Shown: positions 1 to 5,192 of the stretch, piece by piece
Layout of the letters: the number at the start of each line of letters is the position of its first letter
Position numbering within the stretch: the stretch's first letter is position 1
NCBI GenBank assembly: GCA_021796155.1
Contig: JAJYOO010000124.1
Coordinates: forward strand, 1-6,877
Length of the DNA stretch: 6,877 nucleotides
Direction: 5' to 3'
Origin: Chloroflexota bacterium
GTDB taxonomy: Bacteria > Chloroflexota > Anaerolineae > Anaerolineales > Villigracilaceae
Translations under genes and position numbers: made by a program
Notes under the pieces: generated by a model
Told to the model about the DNA's origin: nothing
Databases searched by the model: none
What the model saw: the letters and a program-made list of their open reading frames with translations, nothing else

Positions 1-962
1 GCATATTGCTCAAACAACGCGTTGGCGATACCAAGGTTTCCTTCGGCGTTCTCAAAGTCAATCGGGTTGACCTTTTGTGGCATGGTCGAGGAGCCTACTT
101 CAGATGCAATTACCTTCAACTTCAAATAATCATCACTGATGTAACGCCACATGTCTTGAGCGAACTCAATCAGGATGGAGTTTATTAAATGCAGCGCATT
201 GAAATATTCGATCCAGTTATCGTACGGAAGAATTTGTGTAGTAATCAGATTTGGCTCTAATCCAAAATCGCGAATAAATTTTTCGGTGAATGAAACCCAA
301 TCCACTTGCGGTGTAGCCGAGGCGAGCGCGTTGAAGTTTCCGACCGCACCGTCGAGCTTGGCATCAAAACGATGCGACGATAAAGTCGCGCGTTGTTTTT
401 TGAGCCGCGTATAAAACACAGCTATTTCTTTCCCAAATGTGGTTGGGACAGCAGGCTGGCCGTGCGTCCGCGCCAACATTGGTGTGGATTTGTGTTTCTG
501 GATGAGCTCAGCAAGTTGCCCGAGAATTTTATCGAGCGCGGAAAGAATGACTTGATCGCGCGAATCGCGCAAGGCAATTGCCTGGGCGATGTTATTTACA
601 TCTTCTGAAGTCAAGCCGAAGTGCAGGAATTCCAAAAGGTCAGATAAAGTTGTCGGTGCGAGTTTGTCGCGCAAAAAGCTTTCGACAGCCTTCACGTCGT
701 GGCGAGTGATCCACTCAAAGTCCTTGTTTTGATGCGCATCGTCCAACGAAAACGAATCGGCTAAGTTGTTGAGAACATCCAGTTCGGTAGATGTCAAATC
801 GCGGACGAGATGCGCGTCGCGTGAAAGCGCAATGAGATAAGCAATCTCGACGCGCACACGGCCGCGAATATATGCGAACTCCGAAAAATATTCGCGGAGC
901 GATTCGGCTTCACCGATATAGCGTCCATCAAGAGGGGAGAGAGCCAACAATTCGTCAGACAT
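1..962 (-). CDS. purB: Adenylosuccinate lyase, 5' part (C-terminus cut by window edge)
   Basis: Reading the minus strand from the ATG at 962-960 gives 320 uninterrupted codons to the left edge, so the protein is partial. The lyase splits fumarate from SAICAR and from adenylosuccinate, serving both IMP synthesis and the AMP branch, in the cytosol. The sequence begins MSDELLALSPLDGRY and follows the E. coli-type PurB (about 456 aa) rather than the shorter B. subtilis type. Visible motifs are TRHDVKAVESF, LTSEDVNN, RTHGQP (catalytic-type His near residue 167) and the superfamily signature GSSTMPQKVNPIDFENAEGN starting near residue 290, with the mobile-loop serines. MPQK replaces the common MPHK, a tolerated change in this superfamily. 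About 130 C-terminal residues are missing. No Shine-Dalgarno precedes the ATG. The gene is divergent from guaB, the other enzyme group at the IMP branch point. Confidence 0.96.
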   Translation of the reverse strand, partial: MSDELLALSPLDGRYIGEAESLREYFSEFAYIRGRVRVEIAYLIALSRDAHLVRDLTSTELDVLNNLADSFSLDDAHQNKDFEWITRHDVKAVESFLRDKLAPTTLSDLLEFLHFGLTSEDVNNIAQAIALRDSRDQVILSALDKILGQLAELIQKHKSTPMLARTHGQPAVPTTFGKEIAVFYTRLKKQRATLSSHRFDAKLDGAVGNFNALASATPQVDWVSFTEKFIRDFGLEPNLITTQILPYDNWIEYFNALHLINSILIEFAQDMWRYISDDYLKLKVIASEVGSSTMPQKVNPIDFENAEGNLGIANALFEQY

Positions 963-979
963 TTGAGCGAGTCAATTTC

Positions 980-988
980 ATTATAGCA
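980..988 (-). promoter_or_regulatory. purB promoter, extended -10
   Basis: On the minus strand the sequence reads TGCTATAAT, a perfect -10 hexamer with the TGn extension. No good -35 box lies 16-18 bases upstream, which fits an extended -10 promoter. Transcription would start near 973, leaving only about ten untranslated bases before the purB ATG and no room for a normal Shine-Dalgarno. This is inference from sequence alone. Confidence 0.6.
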
Positions 989-1017
989 TTGTGGTAACTG
1001 ACAGCGCGCCATATAAT
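989..1017 (+). promoter_or_regulatory. guaB promoter
   Basis: TTGTGG (989-994) and a perfect TATAAT (1012-1017) are separated by 17 bases. The -35 matches the consensus only in its TTG half. The predicted start near 1024 gives a leader of about 35 nt that includes the guaB ribosome binding site. It overlaps back-to-back with the purB promoter, so the two purine genes may affect each other's initiation. No purine-repressor operator was recognised. Confidence 0.55.
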
Positions 1018-1047
1018 CGCGCCGTTCTTTCAGTGTTGTGTTTGAAA

Positions 1048-1052
1048 AGGAG
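1048..1052 (+). promoter_or_regulatory. guaB ribosome binding site
   Basis: AGGAG ends 6 bases before the GTG at 1059. This supports GTG 1059 as the start over the upstream in-frame GTG at 1038, which has no comparable site and would add seven residues not seen in the family. Confidence 0.7.
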
Positions 1053-1058
1053 ATTGCT

Positions 1059-2498
1059 GTGAAAATTCTGCCTGACCTGGCTTTGACATACGATGATGTT
1101 TTGCTCGTGCCGCAATACTCGGATGTGGCTTCGCGTCGAAAACTCTCGACGCAAACAAAATTGACGCGTGGGATGAATCTTCAAATCCCGATTGTTTCGG
1201 CCAACATGGATACGGTGACTGAAAGCGAAATGGCAATTGCAATGGCGCGCGAAGGCGGAATCGGAATCATCCATCGTTTCATGACGATTGATGAGCAGGT
1301 CTGGCAAATTCAACGTGTCAAGAAAACAGAATCGTTTATCGTTGAAAACCCGATCACGTTGACAGTGTCACATACGGTCGGCGATGTGAAAAAGATTGTG
1401 GAAGAAACATACACAGGCGGAATTTTGGTTTTGGACGGCGGCGAACGTTTGGTCGGGATCATCACGACGCGCGATCTTTTGTTTGAAGAAGATGACCACA
1501 AGCAGCTTTCTGAGATCATGACGCGCGACGTTGTCACCGCGCCGCCGGATACGACTCTTGAGCAGGCTGAAAAAATCTTGCACGATCATCGCATTGAGAA
1601 ACTGCCGTTGGTTGATTCAAATGGAAAACTGGTCGGGCTGATCACGCTCAAGGATATTATGAAGATTGCGGAGTTTCCCAAAGCGACCAAAGATGCGCGC
1701 GGACGATTGGCGGTCGGCGCGGCGGTGGGTGTGAAGTCAACGGAAATTAAACGCGTCGAGCAATTGCTCAACGCAGGCGCGGACTGCATCGTTGTTGATA
1801 TCGCACATGGCGATTCAAAACTTGAATTGGATATCATCAAATCCATTCGCAAGAATTTTCCGCATGCACAGATCATCGGCGGCAACGTCGCCACCGCGGA
1901 AGGCACACAGCGCTTGATTGACGCCGGTGTGGACGCGGTCAAAGTCGGCGTTGGGCCCGGCTCGATTTGCATCACGCGTATTGTCGCAGGCGCGGGCATG
2001 CCGCAATTAACTGCGGTCATGAATTGCGCGGCGGTGGCGCGTTCGCAAAACATTCCCATCATCGCAGACGGCGGCGTTCGCGCATCAGGCGACGTTGTCA
2101 AAGCACTGGCGGGCGGCGCATCCACAGTCATGATCGGCAGTTTGCTCGCTGGCACGGATGAAAGCCCCGGTCTGCTCATGACGCGCAAAGGTCATCGTTA
2201 TAAAGTCTCGCGCGGTATGGCGTCGCTTCAGGCCAACGTTGCGCGCAAAGTCCGTGAAGGCGATGGCGAGATCACCCAGGAAGAGATCGAAGATTATGTG
2301 TCCGAGGGAGTCGAGGCGGCAGTTCCGTATCGCGGCTCGGCGCGCGAGATGCTGAGTCAGCTTGTCGGCGGACTGCAATCGGGCATGAGTTATACAAACG
2401 CGCACACAGTAGATGAGCTTTATGAGAAAGCCGTCTTTACCCGCATGACGGAAGTCGGACTGTTGGAGTCTCGCCCGCATGATGTTGAAGTGATATGA
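1059..2498 (+). CDS. guaB: IMP dehydrogenase-family protein with CBS pair, variant flap
   Basis: The product has 479 aa from a GTG start and ends in TGA. IMP dehydrogenase makes XMP from IMP with NAD+, the committed step to GMP, in the cytosol. The N-terminus ([15 protein letters not shown]) and SANMDTVTE (residues 48-56) are typical. A tandem CBS (Bateman) module fills residues about 97-205, inserted in the (beta/alpha)8 barrel. The substrate loop GPGSICITR carries the catalytic Cys304, with Thr306. [11 protein letters not shown] (335-345) is the phosphate-binding part, and [11 protein letters not shown] (417-426) follows the flap. Oddity: the flap region 385-417 contains no Arg-Tyr pair such as the DRYFQ motif of E. 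coli-type enzymes, and SRGMAS replaces YRGMGS. AHGDS replaces AHGHS. A GMP reductase with CBS domains, like actinobacterial GuaB1, is the main alternative. Family membership is secure; the exact reaction is likely but not certain. Confidence 0.93.
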   Translation: MKILPDLALTYDDVLLVPQYSDVASRRKLSTQTKLTRGMNLQIPIVSANMDTVTESEMAIAMAREGGIGIIHRFMTIDEQVWQIQRVKKTESFIVENPITLTVSHTVGDVKKIVEETYTGGILVLDGGERLVGIITTRDLLFEEDDHKQLSEIMTRDVVTAPPDTTLEQAEKILHDHRIEKLPLVDSNGKLVGLITLKDIMKIAEFPKATKDARGRLAVGAAVGVKSTEIKRVEQLLNAGADCIVVDIAHGDSKLELDIIKSIRKNFPHAQIIGGNVATAEGTQRLIDAGVDAVKVGVGPGSICITRIVAGAGMPQLTAVMNCAAVARSQNIPIIADGGVRASGDVVKALAGGASTVMIGSLLAGTDESPGLLMTRKGHRYKVSRGMASLQANVARKVREGDGEITQEEIEDYVSEGVEAAVPYRGSAREMLSQLVGGLQSGMSYTNAHTVDELYEKAVFTRMTEVGLLESRPHDVEVI

Positions 2499-2527
2499 CC
2501 AAAAACATAAATAGAACGCCTGTTGGA

Positions 2528-2556
2528 TTGAAATGTTAATGTAGCTGCGCGAAAAT
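2528..2556 (+). promoter_or_regulatory. Candidate promoter for the riboswitch array
   Basis: TTGAAA (2528-2533) and GAAAAT (2551-2556) are 17 bases apart. The -35 matches 5 of 6 consensus positions and the -10 matches 4 of 6. The expected start near 2563 falls right before the first aptamer. No terminator is visible between the guaB stop and this point, so the array could equally be transcribed by read-through from guaB. Confidence 0.35.
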
Positions 2557-2560
2557 TTAA

Positions 2561-2661
2561 TTGCTCCGAAAATGGCAAACCCGGGGAAACCCGGCGACGC
2601 AAAGTCATGGGTCTAAAATCAAGTTTCATAACGAGATCAAGATTGCCAGACTGCCGAGAAT
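2561..2661 (+). promoter_or_regulatory. Cyclic-di-GMP-I (GEMM-I) riboswitch aptamer, copy 1
   Basis: The core has the GEMM-I signature: GGCAAAC (2574-2580), P2 hairpin CCGGG-GAAA-CCCGG (2581-2594) with a GNRA loop, GACGCAAAG (2596-2604), TCTAAA (2612-2617), GATTGCCAGAC (2641-2651) and CCGA (2654-2657). By comparison with the Vibrio Vc2 aptamer, the two ligand-contacting bases G20 and C92 correspond to G2574 and C2654, and the intercalating A47 to A2601. The P3 helix can form from GTC (2604-2606) with GAC (2649-2651) and TGG (2608-2610) with CCA (2646-2648). The RNA should bind the second messenger c-di-GMP. P1 is weak; TTGCT (2561-2565) could pair with AGCAA (2662-2666), which lies in copy 2. 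Confidence 0.93.
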
Positions 2662-2737
2662 AGCAAAACCGCCAAAAGGCGGCGACGCAAAGCCAGACAT
2701 CTAAAACCAGGAAACTGGTCAAGACCGGCCGGCCGAG
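2656..2737 (+). promoter_or_regulatory. GEMM-I riboswitch aptamer, divergent copy 2 (A at position 20)
   Basis: The same architecture recurs: AGCAAAA (2662-2668), P2 CCGCC-AAAA-GGCGG (2669-2682), GACGCAAAG (2684-2692), TCTAAA (2700-2705) and CCGA (2733-2736). P2 has different bases from copies 1 and 3 but keeps five perfect pairs, which supports a conserved RNA fold. Three things differ. The position matching ligand-contacting G20 is A2662. The P2 loop is AAAA, not GNRA. A GAAA tetraloop instead caps the other hairpin, CCAG-GAAA-CTGG (2707-2718). P3 is also less regular, with GCC (2692-2694) able to pair with GGC at 2727-2729 or 2731-2733. A20 is the hallmark of GEMM-Ib RNAs that prefer 3',3'-cGAMP in Geobacter, but A20 RNAs can also bind c-di-GMP, so the ligand is open. 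Confidence 0.85.
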
Positions 2738-2828
2738 CGAAAGGCAAACCCGGGGAAACCCGGCGACGCAAAGTCATGGGTCTAAAGTCATTCTTGACCT
2801 GACCAGGATCGCCAGACTACCGAAGAGC
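2735..2828 (+). promoter_or_regulatory. Cyclic-di-GMP-I (GEMM-I) riboswitch aptamer, copy 3
   Basis: Bases 2743-2786 are identical to 2574-2617 of copy 1, including GGCAAAC, the GAAA-capped P2 (2750-2763), GACGCAAAG and TCTAAA. The P3 apical hairpin is new: GTCA-TTCT-TGAC (2787-2798). The 3' side reads GATCGCCAGAC (2807-2817) then CCGA (2820-2823). Bases matching G20, A47 and C92 are G2743, A2770 and C2820, all canonical, so this copy should bind c-di-GMP. It is the copy nearest the downstream hairpin (2833-2863) and would be the one best placed to control it. Confidence 0.93.
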
Positions 2829-2832
2829 TTAC

Positions 2833-2863
2833 AGCAGGGATGACGGAATCCGCCATCCCTGCT
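2833..2863 (+). terminator. Strong hairpin after the riboswitch array, possible terminator
   Basis: AGCAGGGATG (2833-2842) pairs perfectly with CATCCCTGCT (2854-2863). After one A-C mismatch, CGG/CCG extends the stem to a three-base loop. It begins five bases after the last aptamer and is the natural expression platform. The tract that follows, CATACTTTAAG, has few T residues, so it is a weak intrinsic terminator at best. It could also protect the 3' end of a short RNA. No clear anti-terminator partner was found in copy 3. Confidence 0.45.
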
Positions 2864-2924
2864 CATACTTTAAGAATATATCGCCTCTCGCCTGGACTGA
2901 AAGCGGACGCGCATTATTTCAGTT

Positions 2925-2930
2925 TATAAT
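2925..2930 (+). promoter_or_regulatory. ruvB -10 box, predicts leaderless mRNA
   Basis: A perfect TATAAT ends seven bases before the ruvB ATG, placing the predicted transcription start on or next to the A of the start codon. No Shine-Dalgarno is present before ATG 2937, consistent with leaderless translation. No convincing -35 box lies 16-18 bases upstream, so the assignment depends on the -10 alone. If real, this promoter bypasses the riboswitch array. Confidence 0.5.
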
Positions 2931-2936
2931 CGTCTT

Positions 2937-3962
2937 ATGGCTGATACCCATCAACGACATCTCGATCCTGAAGCGAAACCAGACGATCGCGTGGACAATG
3001 CCCTGCGTCCGCAAAAGCTAGCGGAGTTGATCGGGCAGGATCAAGTCAAGGAAAATCTTGGAATTCTGATCGCCGCGGCTCGTCAGCGCGGCGAAGCGTT
3101 GGATCATGTTTTGTTTTATGGCCCGCCAGGCTTGGGCAAGACGACGTTGGCACATGTGGTTGCCAATGAAATGGGCGTCAACATCAAAGTCACATCGGGA
3201 CCGGCCATCGAACGCGCAGGCGATTTGGCCGCAATTCTCACAAACTTGCGCGCTGGCGACGTTTTATTCATTGACGAAGTTCATCGCCTCGGACGCGCGG
3301 TTGAAGAAGTTTTGTATCCGGCGATGGAAGATTTCGCGCTCGATATTGTGATCGGCAAAGGACCGTCGGCGCGTTCGATTCGACTCAAGCTGCCGCGCTT
3401 TACTGTTGTCGGCGCGACGACGCGGCTCGCGTTGGTCACCGCGCCGCTTCGAGCGCGGTTTGGTGCGGTCTATCGTCTTGATTATTATGATTTGGAGGCG
3501 ATGAAAGCTGTCGTCACGCGCGCCGCGAAATTGTTGGATGTCCACGTGGACAAAGGCGGCGTGGAAGAAATCGGGCGACGCGCGCGTGGCACGCCGCGCG
3601 TCGCGTTGCGTTTGTTGCGAAGAGTCCGCGATTATGCACAAGTCCGCGCGGACGGGACGGTCACGCAAAAAGTCGCGAAAGAAGCGCTGGATTTGTTGCA
3701 GGTTGATCCTCTTGGATTGGATGATGTGGATCGGCGCGTGCTGAAAACCATCATCGAAAAATATAATGGCGGCCCGGTTGGACTCAATACGATTGCCGCG
3801 TCAATTAGCGAAGAACAAGATACGATCATGGATGTGGTCGAGCCGTATCTTCTGCAATTAGGATTTTTGGATCGCACACCGCAAGGCCGCGTGGCAACCA
3901 AGTCCGCGTATGAGCATTTAGGATTGAAATATGTGGATGAAGGTCAGCCAAGGTTGTTGTAA
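2937..3962 (+). CDS. ruvB: Holliday junction branch migration ATPase RuvB
   Basis: The 341-aa product is close to the usual RuvB length (E. coli 336). RuvB forms hexameric rings on DNA and, with RuvA, drives branch migration of Holliday junctions in recombinational repair. Visible in order: the short N-terminal segment and [12 protein letters not shown]; Walker [10 protein letters not shown] (62-70); Walker B FIDEVHR (111-117) followed by [11 protein letters not shown]; sensor 1 GATTR (159-163); the arginine-finger segment APLRARFG (169-176); sensor 2 [15 protein letters not shown] (218-232); and the C-terminal winged-helix DNA-binding domain with [16 protein letters not shown]. All catalytic residues are present. 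ruvA and ruvC are not in the window. Start chosen at the ATG because the family has only a short N-terminal extension here. Upstream lies the triple GEMM array; downstream, 77 bases on, a DUF2905 gene. Confidence 0.97.
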   Translation: MADTHQRHLDPEAKPDDRVDNALRPQKLAELIGQDQVKENLGILIAAARQRGEALDHVLFYGPPGLGKTTLAHVVANEMGVNIKVTSGPAIERAGDLAAILTNLRAGDVLFIDEVHRLGRAVEEVLYPAMEDFALDIVIGKGPSARSIRLKLPRFTVVGATTRLALVTAPLRARFGAVYRLDYYDLEAMKAVVTRAAKLLDVHVDKGGVEEIGRRARGTPRVALRLLRRVRDYAQVRADGTVTQKVAKEALDLLQVDPLGLDDVDRRVLKTIIEKYNGGPVGLNTIAASISEEQDTIMDVVEPYLLQLGFLDRTPQGRVATKSAYEHLGLKYVDEGQPRLL

Positions 3963-4019
3963 GTTGGAAGGTTGGCAGGTTGAAAAGTTTGCAAGTTAAC
4001 CTTTCAACCTTAAACCTTC
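3963..4019. repeat. AGGTTG / CAACCTT repeat cluster with dyad symmetry
   Basis: Immediately after the ruvB stop, AGGTTG occurs at 3969-3974 and 3977-3982, and AACCTT recurs three times on the other side (3998-4018). GGTTGAAA (3978-3985) is the inverse of TTTCAACC (4002-4009), and AAGGTTG (3968-3974) of CAACCTT (4005-4011). The transcript could fold into a stem-loop between ruvB and the next gene. It has no T-run, so termination is unlikely. It looks like a dispersed low-complexity repeat rather than a coding or regulatory unit. Confidence 0.6.
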
Positions 4020-4039
4020 AAATCTGGAAACCCAAGAAC

Positions 4040-4267
4040 ATGGAAAACATTGGCCGTTATCTAATCATCGGCGGGATCATTTTAATTCTGGTAGGCGGGG
4101 GCATTTATCTCGCCGGCAAATTTGGAATTCCACTTGGAAGATTGCCCGGCGATATTCGCATTGAGGGGCAAAACGGATCGTTTTATTTTCCCATTGTGAC
4201 TTCCATTGTTCTATCATTGATCTTAACCGTTGTCTTGAACATTATTATTCGACTGTTTAGAAAATAG
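4040..4267 (+). CDS. DUF2905 family small membrane protein
   Basis: The 75-aa protein has two predicted transmembrane helices, about residues 5-24 (LIIGGIILILVGGGIYLAG) and 50-71 (FPIVTSIVLSLILTVVLNII). They flank a short loop with GRLPGDIRIEG and FYFPI, the recognisable DUF2905 signature. Function is unknown. The ATG at 4040 gives the usual family length and N-terminus. An earlier in-frame TTG at 3980 would read through the repeat cluster and is not favoured. The ribosome binding site is poor (TGGAAA about ten bases upstream). As I recall, genes of this family are often found next to ruvB in other bacteria. Here it follows ruvB on the same strand, with the next gene starting 8 bases after its stop, so co-transcription is likely. 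Confidence 0.9.
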   Translation: MENIGRYLIIGGIILILVGGGIYLAGKFGIPLGRLPGDIRIEGQNGSFYFPIVTSIVLSLILTVVLNIIIRLFRK

Positions 4268-4275
4268 GTTTCGCA

Positions 4276-4839
4276 ATGCTCACGACCATTATGGGATATC
4301 TTGTCATTGTGCAGTTCTTTTATCTCGACCGAAGCCGGCGCGGCGTAGCGGCCAGAAGCTCCGAGGCGGGACAGTTCGACCGGCACAGCACGATGTATAT
4401 TAGCATCGCGTACGCTCTGTCCATGCTAGTTCTGCTGGCTTCATGGATTCTCAATGTGTTTGATATTGGGACACTTCCCGCGTGGATCGGCTGGCTTGGA
4501 GTTGCAGTCAGTTTGTTTGGATTGCTCTTCCGCTGGTGGGCGAACCGCGTGCTTGGTGCGTTCTACACGCGGACGTTGAAGGTCGTTGAAAATCAATCCA
4601 TCGTTCGCGCGGGACCTTATGGCGTGATCCGCCATCCCGGTTATCTCGGCTCTATCCTGATGTGGACCGGTGCAGCCGCCGCGACGTCAAATTGGATTGT
4701 GTTATTGATCGTGTTCATCGTTATGTGTGCCGTTTATATTTATCGAATCCAAAATGAAGAGAAGATGCTTCTCGCGATGAATCCTGACTATGCGGAATAT
4801 CGAAAGAAAACGTGGAGGTTGATTCCGCTTTTATATTGA
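4276..4839 (+). CDS. ICMT/PEMT-type membrane methyltransferase
   Basis: The 187-aa integral membrane protein belongs to the isoprenylcysteine carboxyl methyltransferase / phospholipid methyltransferase superfamily. These enzymes transfer methyl from S-adenosylmethionine to small or lipid substrates at the membrane. Hydrophobic segments fall near residues 2-17, 41-62, 68-85 and 125-155. The conserved C-terminal part carries LGAFYTRTLKV, the SAM-site motif VRAGPYGVIRHPGYLG, RIQNEEKML and YAEYRKKTWRLIPLLY, ending exactly where the family usually ends. Substrate is not predictable; bacteria generally lack prenylated CaaX proteins. An in-frame TAG at 4258-4260 and no nearer upstream start support ATG 4276. 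There is no good Shine-Dalgarno, so translation may be coupled to the DUF2905 gene 8 bases upstream. Confidence 0.9.
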   Translation: MLTTIMGYLVIVQFFYLDRSRRGVAARSSEAGQFDRHSTMYISIAYALSMLVLLASWILNVFDIGTLPAWIGWLGVAVSLFGLLFRWWANRVLGAFYTRTLKVVENQSIVRAGPYGVIRHPGYLGSILMWTGAAAATSNWIVLLIVFIVMCAVYIYRIQNEEKMLLAMNPDYAEYRKKTWRLIPLLY

Positions 4840-4941
4840 TCTCCGGCTCTTGCTAAGCCGCGCGAGGTTGAATGATTGCGTTTGGGGGATTCTATTCGTG
4901 AGTAATGGGGCGATCACCGACTTTGTTTGAAAAATCACAAC

Positions 4942-4970
4942 TTGATTTTTGTGCAAAATTGCTGTATAAG
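4942..4970 (+). promoter_or_regulatory. Promoter for the secreted-protein gene
   Basis: TTGATT (4942-4947) and TATAAG (4965-4970) are separated by exactly 17 bases, the best-formed sigma-70-type promoter in the window. The expected start near 4977 gives a leader of about 215 nt before the ATG at 5193. The stretch 4840-4941 before it holds nothing convincing: only a weak 5-bp inverted repeat (4844-4860) without a T-run. Confidence 0.65.
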
Positions 4971-4983
4971 GAATGTAACTAAA

Positions 4984-5005
4984 TTGGAGGAAAATCGTCC
5001 TCCAA
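4984..5005 (+). promoter_or_regulatory. Perfect leader hairpin
   Basis: TTGGAGGA (4984-4991) pairs perfectly with TCCTCCAA (4998-5005) across a six-base loop, at the very 5' end of the predicted transcript. It may stabilise the mRNA. A competing partner TTGGAG lies at 5024-5029, and the CCTCC in its 3' arm could also pair with the GGAGG at 5092-5096, so alternative folds exist. No T-run follows, so it is not a terminator. Confidence 0.5.
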
Positions 5006-5083
5006 CAAGTCTGTTGTGAGGCATTGGAGAGCTTTGATTCAAAAATGACTTTTCTGGAGTATGCCTTTCTGCAGTAATTTTTT

Positions 5084-5125
5084 ATGAAGAAGGAGGTGAT
5101 CTATAAAAGGCTAACAAAAAACTGA
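5084..5125 (+). CDS. Possible 13-aa leader ORF containing a perfect anti-16S sequence
   Basis: ATG AAG AAG GAG GTG ATC ... TGA encodes MKKEVIYKRLTKN, 67 bases ahead of the main ATG. The ORF has no Shine-Dalgarno of its own. Inside it, AAGGAGGTGATC (5090-5101) matches 12 bases of the complement of the usual bacterial 16S rRNA 3' end, but no start codon sits at a proper distance downstream. It may be a translated attenuator-like leader peptide, a ribosome-pausing or standby site, or a chance ORF around a ribosome-binding element. GGTGA (5095-5099) could be masked by TCACC (5148-5152). Translation is not shown. Confidence 0.3.
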   Translation: MKKEVIYKRLTKN

Positions 5126-5179
5126 ATCTTTTTCAATGATAAGTCTTTCACCAAAAGAGTTTTCGAGAACCTTATTGTT

Positions 5180-5185
5180 AGGAGA
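5180..5185 (+). promoter_or_regulatory. Ribosome binding site of the secreted-protein gene
   Basis: AGGAGA ends seven bases before the ATG at 5193. It fixes the start of the gene, which also begins a clean signal peptide. Confidence 0.7.
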
Positions 5186-5192
5186 GAATCGT

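Noticed and set aside
6..608. Three plus-strand frames of 60-79 codons at the left edge
   Set aside because: They run antisense to purB, which is supported by full-length family motifs.
1038..1058. Upstream GTG at 1038 as the guaB start
   Set aside because: It lacks a ribosome site, adds seven residues absent from the family, and would place the strong AGGAG inside the coding region. GTG 1059 fits better.
1586..2188. A 200-codon open frame on the minus strand inside guaB
   Set aside because: It lies antisense to the well-supported IMPDH barrel and has no ribosome site or recognisable domain. It is a by-product of guaB codon bias.
2420..2722. A 100-codon minus-strand open frame over the guaB end and the riboswitch array
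   Set aside because: The plus-strand RNA signatures explain this region, the frame crosses two aptamers, and the product resembles nothing known to me.
2574..2786. Repeated 44-base unit as a CRISPR or transposon repeat
   Set aside because: The repeats are explained by GEMM-I aptamer cores. There are only two identical units, and a diverged third unit rather than a spacer sits between them.
3264..3668. A 134-codon minus-strand open frame inside ruvB
   Set aside because: It is antisense to core AAA+ motifs of RuvB and has Arg-rich, non-protein-like composition.
4844..4860. CGGCT/AGCCG inverted repeat after the methyltransferase gene as a terminator
   Set aside because: Only five pairs with a seven-base loop and no T-run follow, which is too weak to call.
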